The notes under the pieces are model-generated. The model saw only the letters and a program-made list of their open reading frames with translations, had not been told where the DNA came from and ran no database searches. A DNA stretch of 16,664 nt, from contig BBXU01000745.1 of NCBI GenBank assembly GCA_001598975.1, positions 1 to 16,664 on the forward strand, written 5' to 3'. The stretch's first letter is position 1. The number at the start of each line of letters is the position of its first letter. The position numbers and the translations under genes were made by a program. Of the stretch, positions 1-8,300 are shown piece by piece. Source of the DNA: Parachlorella kessleri (taxonomy: Eukaryota; Chlorophyta; Trebouxiophyceae; Chlorellales; Chlorellaceae).

Positions 1-322
1 GCTCGCCACGGGCGCCGGGCTGGGGCTCCTGGCGGGAGAGGGCGAAGGCTGCGGGGAGGGCTCAGGAGCCGGGCTGGGGCTCGCCACGGGCGCCGGGCTG
101 GGGCTCCTGGCGGGAGAGGGCGAAGGCTGCGGGGAGGGCTCAGGCGCCGGGCTGGGCGAATTAGGTGAAGGGCTGGGTGACTTGGGAGAGGGGCTTGGGC
201 TGGGCGAGGGGCTCGGGCTGGGTGACTTGGGTGAGGGGCTGGGGCTAGGCGAGGGGCTGGGCGACTTGGGTGAGGGGCTGGGGCTGGGCGAGGGGCTCGG
301 TGATTTGGGTGAGGGGCTGGGG
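1..322 (-). repeat. Ser-Pro-rich coding tandem repeats of the LRR protein tail
   Basis: On the minus strand this reads as an uninterrupted Ser-Pro-rich chain. From about 177 to 330 the unit is 39 bp (13 codons, of the type SPKSPSPSPSPSP), with one 45-bp variant; repeat starts fall near 177, 222, 261 and 300. Positions 1-78 and 79-156 are a near-exact direct repeat of 78 bp (26 codons), rich in Ser, Pro, Ala, Glu and Gln. All periods are multiples of three, so length changes keep the frame. Another minus-strand frame contains stops (for example at 247-245), which supports the Ser-Pro frame. The plus-strand open reading through this stretch (Gly-Leu-rich) is the antisense shadow. Confidence 0.85.
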
Positions 323-2939
323 CTGGGTGGCCGTGGTGATGGGCTCGGCCCGCTGGGGGTGGGTAGGGGAAGACATTCGGCAGGGCGGGGCGGTGGTATT
401 ACAAGGCCCGTAGAAGACTTGCAGCTGAGGAAGAGAGCCGTTGGGGTCAGCCCCACACAAGCCCGAGTTGCCAGCCAGCGACCTGCAACAGAGACTAACG
501 TGTTGGCCCCCACAAGCACGCTGTTCATCACACCACCTGAGCGCCAGGCCAGCATGCACACGTGCAGAGACGGCACGTGCTGCGCTGGTTGCCCGGCTTG
601 CCTGTACCTCAACCACCACATGTTCTCCACCAGGTTTGCGAGCAAATGCCCGGGTGCACTCTCCCCGCCAACCACAGCCTCCTAGCCCCAGGCCCACCCA
701 CCTTCAGGAAGCCATGCCTCCACTCACAAATAGCACACTTCTCCGCCCCGCTCCTAGGGATGCTGCCACCAGTGGAGTCATGGAGCAACAGTGCGCTTAC
801 GAGTTGCACGGCAAAGGCTGCATGGCTCGGCAAACAACCACATAACCTGCATCAGGCATTGCCGCGCCGACACAACACCACTCACAAGCCAGTCAGGTTC
901 TTCATGCCGCTCCACGCGCCAGGGATGCTGCCGGTGAGGTCGTTAAATGACAGGTCCAGGCCCGCCAGCGCCGGCAGCTTGCCCCACTCAGCCGGCAGGT
1001 TCCCTGACAGGCTGTTCCCCCGCAGGTCCAGGCCCCTCAGCTTATCCAGGGCAGACCAAGAGGAGGGCAGCACCCCTGTGCAAAGGAAGGGAACACATGC
1101 CAGGACATTGGAAGCGAACGCGTTCTGCTGGCGGTGCAACGACGCCTGATGTGTACACCAAGCAAACATTTGGATATGATGTAGTGCTTGCATGGAGCCC
1201 CGGCATGATAGGATGCGTAAAAAACAATGCACTGCCAGCAAGACGCCCACCTGAAAAGTCACCCTTTTCAAACAATGGCCATGCAGGTATCGATGCCTCG
1301 ACTACCACCCGCATCTTGGCAGCCCCCAAAGCCCCTCCCGCCCCCGCCCCGCTACCCACCGGACATGCTGTTGTTTGCCAGGGAGAGGTACTCCAGGTTT
1401 GCAAGCTCCTCCATCTGGGGAGGCAGGTAGCCGCTGAGCTGATTGTCGGCAAGGTTGAGGGTCTTGAGGGTCCGCAGGGGCCCCCAGACGTCCTTGTCAA
1501 GCGGCAGCTGGCCGGTCAGGTTAAGGCCTTGCAAGTCTCTGCACGGTGGACACATCCAGGCTGTGTAAGATCAAGGGTTGCATCCCTTCTCAGTGGGTCA
1601 ACACATCGATGCCAGGCGGCTACCACTTCATATTCATGGCCTGCCAGGTCTTAGCAGAGTCCCAGCGGCGAGTGAGAGTAGTACAGGCCGTGGTGCTCAA
1701 ACAGGGCACCAGACTTTCCAAGCAGCTGGCTAGCCAGGTTGAGGCCTTGCAAGGGGTGGGCAAACGCTGGGATGCTCTTAAAAAACGCGAATCCACGTGC
1801 CGGACACCAAAAAGACAAGCTGGAACTAGCTACTGGAAACCCCTATTTCCTCAACAAGACTCAAACTCAAAGCCTCAAGCTGCTGCTTTGCTTTGCTGCT
1901 GTGAGAGTGCACACACCCAGCCTGTTTGACACGCCAAAGTGCTTGGTGGCACCTTGGTGGCTTACAAGGCCCCTCTACTCACATTCCTGTGATGAGCCCG
2001 GCAGAGTCACAGGTGACTCCGTACCAGTCGCAGACAGCCTTTGTGAAGTCCCAGCGAGTCTCAAGGGGGCCACCCTCTGTTTGGGGGTCCAGAGAGCCCT
2101 TTAAAAGGTACATCGCGTCCGCTTGCTCTTCAGGGGTAGGATTTCCTGTGAAAAACACGGAACATACGGAGGCTCATGTAAATCAGTACCCCCTGGGGAA
2201 CACAGAGGGTCGAGTAAGGGGAGGAGCAGGCCCTGCATTTTGCAGCAGGGGGGTTTGGTGAGCGCTGCACATCCTTGCAAACCATATATGCCCTACTGTG
2301 CTACCTGTCGCTGCCACAAGTGTGCCTGCTGCCCCTAGTGCCCCCAAGCTGCCTGCCAACCCCAGACTGTGCTCTGGTGCCGGCAGTCCCGCCTGCACCT
2401 CCGGTGGGCTGCCTGCTGATGCCATCCCAGCCGCAGGCGAGGTTGCTGCAGGACTCCGCACTGCACTGCCTGAGATGCTGCTGACTGGTACGTCCCTCGT
2501 CCCAGTGTTCAGGGTGTCTGCAACTGAAGGCGCCGTTGCCAGCACCGCCAAGGCTCGAGCTGTCTCTATCATGCCGCTGCCAGGGCTGCTTAGGCTCTCT
2601 GACACTGCCGCCCTACCAGGCCAGCCGGCTGAAGTGCAGCTCCCCCGCTGGCAAGGCTTTCTGTGTCCCCAAAGCCACCAAGTTAGCAAGTGCCGCCTGC
2701 CGCCTACTCCCCACGGCTGCTGCTCTCCCAGCGGCCTGGCTTCCCCACTGTGAGCGTCCCACGGAAACTCCACTACACAGTTGCCGGGTTGTTCAAAGTG
2801 TAAGTCTAGCAGCCCTTAGCAGTGGCAACGCTTAAGTTGCTGAAGAAGGGAAGTCTGGCTCACCTGTCTGAGCTAGCACCTGCGCCACCAGGGCCATGCA
2901 CAGCAGCGCCGTGCATGCCCGGCGCAGTAGAGCGCCCAT
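1..2939 (-). CDS. Secreted LRR protein with Ser-Pro-rich (extensin-like) tail, 3' end outside window
   Basis: Spliced minus-strand gene. Exons: 2939-2864, 2145-1983, 1538-1360, 1075-886, 482 to about 375, then a Ser-Pro segment from about 322 to the window edge. Exon 1 starts with ATG and encodes a signal peptide (MGALLRRACTALL, then a hydrophobic run ending VLAQT). Exon 2 carries a plant-type LRR N-cap with CDWYGVTCD. Exons 3-4 carry LRRs of the LxxLxLxxNxLSGxLP type (for example LNLADNQLSGYLP and LDLSFNDLTGSIP). Exon 5 carries the C-terminal cap GNSGLCGADPNG followed by GPCNTTAPPC. Phases agree at the first four junctions (1, 2, 1, 2), and all of these introns are GT-AG. The domain order recalls plant LRR-extensins, but no orthology is claimed. 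An extracellular or wall role is inferred from the signal peptide and the Ser-Pro tail. The step from exon 5 into the tail needs a +1 frame change, reported separately. Confidence 0.85.
722..780 (-). other. Decayed copy of LRR exon 4 end plus donor site, inside intron 4
   Basis: Intron 4 (885-483) holds a second version of the end of exon 4. On the plus strand both copies share ACTCACAA (donor complement), CCGCTCC and a 12-base exact AGGGATGCTGCC (756-767 here, 921-932 in the exon), about 165 bp apart. On the minus strand it reads roughly as HDSTGGSIPRSG against the exon's NDLTGSIPGAW. It is not needed in the mRNA: exon 4 (phase 2) joins exon 5 in frame to give NLTGLSLAGNSGLCG. An alternative exon is possible, but the phases at its borders do not fit well. 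Confidence 0.6.
1655..1752 (-). other. Decayed copies of LRR exon 3 start and possibly exon 2 end, inside intron 2
   Basis: Positions 1720-1752 match 1503-1535, the start of exon 3 encoding LQGLNLTGQL, at 28 of 33 bases counted by eye, offset 217 bp. The copy translates as LQGLNLASQL but runs into a stop about 25 codons later. About 60 bp further on, near 1655-1690, the minus strand reads RWDSAKTW, resembling RWDFTKAV of exon 2 (near 2060). The alternating order suggests a decayed tandem duplication covering the exon 2/intron 2/exon 3 region. The exon 3 copy is well supported; the exon 2 copy is suggestive only. Confidence 0.6.
2146..2863 (-). other. Intron 1 of the LRR gene
   Basis: The intron runs from donor gtgagc to acceptor tttttcacag. 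Joining exon 1 (25 codons plus G) to exon 2 in phase 1 gives LAQTGNPTPEEQADAMYLL, a natural run from signal peptide to LRR N-cap. Long open readings exist here on both strands, but they show only Ala/Pro/Ser-biased composition and no recognisable domain. Confidence 0.7.
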
Positions 2940-4710
2940 GTTGCCTCGATTCTGCTGCGAGAGAAGGTCGACGCCTGCCTAAGCGCCGTAGAGGCTGCTG
3001 CACGCCGCGTTCCTAGTGTCCCCCCACCAACTGTAGGAGGGCAGCCAGCCACATAGCAAGTCGCTTTACGCAGGGCAACACAAGTATAAAGCAAGTGTAA
3101 CCGTGACAAGGGTCGGCTCACAGACAGACCGAAGATCTCTTAACAACCGCTATACATGCCGTTGGACATGCCAACCCCCGCTGGCCAGGCTCAAAGGTTG
3201 CGCGCGCACCTCCTTTGCTCCTTCAAGCGACACGAAGCTATCTTTTGGCTCCTCCAGTGTTGTTGTCACACCCGGGGTACGGGCTGGGCCGAGCAATGGC
3301 CGTCACTCCCAGATCGACCCACACTCCCCTACACTAATAGCCAACTGAAGGGTGGGAATGGAATGAAGGTATGTGTGAGTTCAGCTGGCCCGACTGGCAG
3401 GTGAGGTAGAATGCTGACTGATGCAGCAGGGATACCCAGCTGCCTAAGCCCTTGTACCCGCCTTTCTTAAGCGACTCGTTACTACTAACTAGCAGCTTAC
3501 ATCTCTCTTTCAGGGTCTGTTATGCTGTATGTCACTTGGCCGGTGCCGCTCCCTCCCAGCAGGACTATGGTATTGAACGTTATCGTTTTGTGAAGACATC
3601 GTTGCATGACGTTGTTTAGCAGCGTCACATAAGCCCCGTGGGCATGCGAGCTATGTGCGGTTGTCGGTTCCACGATCAGCGGGGCTGCGACACTGCTAGG
3701 GAGCATCGGTGTTCTGCAGGCAAGAGGCAGCAGGATAGTGCAGCAAATGTCTGTCCACATGCGCTCGAGCTGGGTTGACTCCGACCTTTCGGGGGCTCAG
3801 CCTGTAGGGGGTGCCTTTTTAGAGCTAAACTGAGAAGGTATGATGGATCCTTCAGGTAGGGTCACTGGCTGAGGGAAGAAGAACGGATATGTGCTAACGA
3901 ACTGTAGCTTGCTTGGATCCCCTGTTGCAACATGTTGGTTTAGCTGCGGCTCTACGGCCCTTACAGCCCCCTTTTCCAGCTAGAGCCCACCTTAACCAAC
4001 CTGCTACCGCCTCTGATACTGCACCGTCTCCAAACATATAACCTGTAGGAAGGTTTCAAGTGGGTGGCGCATAATGCATCTGCTGTTCCCTACCTTTACA
4101 GCGAGGCATGGCCAGGGACGCATTAGGGGTAGCAATAGTAGTTGCTAGGAAAACCATGGCGGGGGTGCCACTGGTGCACGGGGACAGGAACAACAATTGC
4201 AGGACTCAGGCACATTCTGCATCCAGTCCTGTCCGTCCAGCTCAACTGTCACTCCCTGTTCGCATTACCTGCCACTTATGCTAATTGCAAGTGCTAAGTC
4301 CTACATTACCAGTGGCATTCAGCTCTGCCCAGGACGCTCCTCCTTGTACTAGCAATTGTTGCCACCCTGGCAAACTACTCTGGCTGGGACGGGGGACAGG
4401 CAGCAAATGCCATATATGACAGGGTATACCTAAAGTGATGGGGTAGTAAGAGACATGCCCTTTCACTGCCAGGCTGACATGGTGATTTAGCATATATTGG
4501 CTCCTTCCAAGCTGTCAGCTGCTATGGATACTATGCGCCTTCCAGTGCCATCGGGCGGAGCCCACCAGCGAACGCGGTTTCGGCAATCCGTGTTAAGCTT
4601 ACATAGCGGCAGGCTCCAATAGCACAGCCAGTAACAAGCGTACATACGTGACAACGCCAGCTGGTGTGAGCAACCAGACAGCCTCAGGCTTAGGGCCCAA
4701 CCAGTGAGAG
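2940..4710. other. Intergenic region without recognised genes
   Basis: This stretch lies upstream of the LRR start codon and beyond the first TGTAA signal of NDUFV1. Open readings here are short; the longest on the minus strand, 3760-3497, shows no family features, no start context and no splice partners that I can see. The LRR promoter and 5' UTR must lie in the part nearest 2939, but I see no convincing TATA box or other defined element. Confidence 0.5.
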
Positions 4711-4715
4711 TTACA
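4711..4715 (-). terminator. Putative polyadenylation signal of NDUFV1 (TGTAA)
   Basis: TTACA on the plus strand is TGTAA on the minus strand, the usual green-algal polyadenylation signal. It is the first one I find downstream of the NDUFV1 stop at 5381, giving a 3' UTR of about 670 nt. Another lies at 4599-4603. Confidence 0.45.
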
Positions 4716-5380
4716 ATCCATTCCTACTGCGACATGCCTGTGCATTACCACCATACGCAACTTCTTATGAATGCACGCGTCCACATCCCAGCTGGGGCTT
4801 TAGTCACAAGCAGAGCCCGCCGGCTCCACCTTCCCCCAGCTCGGAATGAGCATGACTAAGGCACGGCCAACAGCGCCCCACAAGCGATGATGCAGCCCTG
4901 AGAATTTCAAACAGACAACAGGGCGCCAGCACAATGATGCTCAGCATCCTGCTAGTGCCGCTACACCCCTATAGACTTTCATAAGAGGAATTTCCTCAAA
5001 TGAAATGAGGAATCAGCACCCCATCCCACAACCACCCCCTCGCAGCGCAGGCCAGAATTCCAACTTCGCGGCTCCCCATTTAAGGAGGGTCCGGCATCTC
5101 TATAGGCCCAAGCCTAAAGTGACATGCCAGAACCAGGCCAGCTATCAACCCTGCCGCTATTGACTTGGGTGGATAACCCAGGTTCTCAAACCAAGTTGCA
5201 GCTGTCAGCATTTACTGTGCGACTGCCCCACGCGGCCTAGAGCCTCATAGGACCCCACATAATGATCTTAAGTTTCTACGCTAGGCGTGGCGCTTCAAAG
5301 ACTGCAATTGCAAGCTGCCGAGCGCCCTTCCACTACGGCGCCTCCACCCAGGTGGCCCACAAGACCAGCAGTGAGCCCCC
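4716..5380 (-). other. Probable 3' UTR of NDUFV1
   Basis: Non-coding stretch directly after the NDUFV1 stop codon. The only local structure noticed is a small hairpin-like GAGGAATTTCCTC near 4985. No recognisable coding sequence. Confidence 0.4.
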
Positions 5381-8300
5381 TCAGGCTGCCAAGCGCTGCG
5401 CCTCCTCTGCTGCTTGCTCAATGCGAGCCTCCATGAGGGGCCTGAAGTGGCGAATGAGCCCCTGGATGGGCCAGGCCGCAGCATCGCCCAGCGCGCAGAT
5501 CGTGTGGCCCTCAATCTGCAAAAACCAAAACCGTACGAGGGGTGTGATGGGAGCTGGGGGTTATCAGCATGAAGCCACCACGCAGGCCGACCCTTTGAAG
5601 GCTGCTCAGCCTTCTGATGCAGCATGCGTCCCGGCTTTGCAAAAGCCAGCTGTACCTCGTTGGTACATACACTGCCATACTCCTCATCAACACGGCAACC
5701 CAAAAACACACTTCGCAGGCAACCTGAAAAGCCCACCTCCCCTCGATAGGCTACATACCCAGACTTCCGCTAGGCTCACAGTACACAAACTACGTCGCGG
5801 CCCTGGGGGCCTCCTACGCAAGACAAACTCCACCAAGCCTTGGTAACCCCGTCCACCCGTCCACCCCCCCACACCCCACCCTCCCACACACTGTCACACC
5901 CCACCCACCCCATACCTGCTTGGTGACCTCCCAGAGCATGTCAATCTCCTCCAGCCGCGCGTCGCCCTTCTTCATGCGTGTCATGATGTCATACAGCCAC
6001 CCCGTGCCCTCCCGGCAGGGCGTGCACTGCCCGCAGGACTCTGCACACCCATCAGGCACAGGTCCTCAGCACAGGAGAGTGATGATGGGTAGCTCTCTCT
6101 TAGCCACATGCGCTTGTTCGAATCGACTGGGACCTGTCCTGCCCAAGGTGCTCGGTTCCTCTCCACTGAGCTGCAAAACCTTGCACTAAAGGGCAAGCCA
6201 CTTCCATGGCTAAGGGGGGAATGGCAAGTGACAGGCTTCCACACAGGCAGACATCTGCGATAACATGGGTGTCATGTCACACACCAAATTGCCGAATGCA
6301 GCAAGCCCCATCCGACTTCTTGCGGCCCCTGGCAGTATCCCTCAACCCCTGCAAGAACCGCCCGCACAGAGCCGATGCTGCCCTGGCCGCTGCACCCACC
6401 GTGCTTGTAGAAGTACGACAGCCGGGCAATCGCTTCAATGACATCAGTCGACTTGTCCATCACGATCACCGCCGCTGTGCCCAGGCCAGACTGCAGCAGG
6501 AGACAGGAAGTGGTTGACCTCCACACCAGGGCTGGCGGCACAAGCGGGGATGGCTTGAAACTCGTCAACACAGCTCACTTGCCGTCACATGGCTTGGCCA
6601 CAGGCTTGGCTGGCTCGCAACAATAGATTGTAGCACACACATATAGTGCTGCTGGCCAGCATCGGACCCAGGAATGACAGGAATGGTAGCACGCTGCAGG
6701 GACTTACTCACCATCACGACACTGAAGGGGGCACGACTGTACATACGGCATTCAGTGCATGGTTGATGGACAACAACTGGCTAGCCAGGTCAACTTGGGA
6801 GTGTCCCAGACGCCTCCACGGCCATGGAAGCACCTCCCAAGGCCAAGCAAGCTTGTCCCAACGGCTTGGAGCGCCTAACATAACCAACCTGCTTCTCCTT
6901 CAGGGCATCAAAGTCCATAAGCACATCGTCGCAGATGGGCTTGGGCAGCAGGGGCACCGACGAGCCGCCGGGGATGATTGCTAGCAGGTTGTCCCACCCG
7001 CCGCGCACGCCGCCCGCATGCCGCTCGATCAGCTCCCTGGACAGCAGGCAACAGGGTGCTTCATTGCAAGCAATCCTTGATGTCCCGGCCACAGCAAGCG
7101 TTATCGGCATGCCCCTTCAGCATCTCTTCTGGGGAGGGGGAGGTGCGGAACACAGAGAAGAGGTCAGCGTTACCCTCTCCAACCTTCGAGGAAGTGCAAG
7201 GCAGCTCTTTGACTAGCCGAGAGACAGACACGGTAAAACGACAGGCGGATATCGTTGCCCCCAATAAGTTATCATGTCCCCCAGGAGTTTACGCTTAGCT
7301 CAGTGTAGCTACTGCGAGCCACCCAGCTCTGTCCAGAGTTCCACTCAAGAGCAGAAATGCATCAGCCCTGGAAGTGCATTTCATGCCTGACTCTCCCCTG
7401 TTCGCACTGTATGCCACCTTCAACAAGTTCACCCACTTGAGCGGGATGGACATTTCCTCCTCCACCGTCACTGGCCGGTTGACGTGGCCGCTGATCGCAT
7501 ACAGCTTAGTGCCGTGGTTGTTCTTGCGACCAAAGCTGGCAAACCACTCGGGGCCGCGGCGCAGGATGGTGGGCGACACGGCAACTGTAAGTAGGGCCAG
7601 AGGAGGGGTGTCAATGGCCTGCTAGACAGAAATGCGAATTGCAGCTGATCGACCAAGGAAAATGGGCCGGCCTCCTTTTCCAACAAAGCCTAGTACTTGT
7701 ACACAAGGGAAGGAAGGTTCGCATCACTGACCCTGCACCTCAACTCACACACAACATCCGAGTGCAGCCTGCTATGCTGTCGCTTGCTGCTTACCCCTTG
7801 TGAGAAATAATGCAGTCACGAGCAGCGAGGCACCATCACTCACTGAGCTGCCTCTTCCTCAGCATGTGCCTGCCATCACAACTTGTACCTACAGCGCTAC
7901 AGTCAGTGCAAGAGGCACCATCTTATGCAAATTCGCATCAGGTCCACTCACCGGTCTCCACATTGGTCACCGTGGTTGGGCAGCCGTACAGGCCAACATT
8001 GGCTGGGAAGGGCGGCTTGAGGCGCGGCTTGCCCTGCTTGCCCTCCAAAGACTCAATCAGCGCAGTCTCCTCGCCTGCAAAAGAGGGAGCGCAAACACCA
8101 CATCTTAGGCTAGCCTTTCACGGGGGCGAGCTTGCGCTGGTTGCACCCTGGCGGCCCCATCAGCGCAGAATCCTTGTCTCCGATACCAGTGAGGGTTGCA
8201 TTGGCACAAGTGGTTAGCCCCAGCACTACACTCGTAAGGAGTAATCGCTCAATTCGCACACCACCACCGGCCTATAAACCAGCCACAGGACCTGGAGTCT

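Noticed and set aside
182..685. Long plus-strand reading frame rich in Gly-Leu
   Set aside because: It is the antisense of the Ser-Pro repeats and the LRR C-cap exon, which show clear family motifs on the minus strand.
609..833. Extra LRR exon between exons 4 and 5 (SIPRSG-like)
   Set aside because: Its borders do not match the phases, while exon 4 joins exon 5 directly in frame; better explained as a copy of the exon 4 end.
2183..2773. Long minus-strand open reading (and overlapping plus-strand ones) near 2.2-2.8 kb
   Set aside because: It lies within LRR intron 1, shows only biased composition, and skipping it gives a perfect in-phase join of signal peptide to LRR N-cap.
3497..3760. 87-codon minus-strand open reading
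   Set aside because: No recognisable domain, signal or splice context; it lies in an intergenic region of ordinary composition.
1725..6788. The 12-base palindrome CTGGCTAGCCAG at 1725-1736 and 6777-6788
   Set aside because: Two copies 5 kb apart with little shared flank; the first lies in an exon relic. Too little to call a site or a repeat family.
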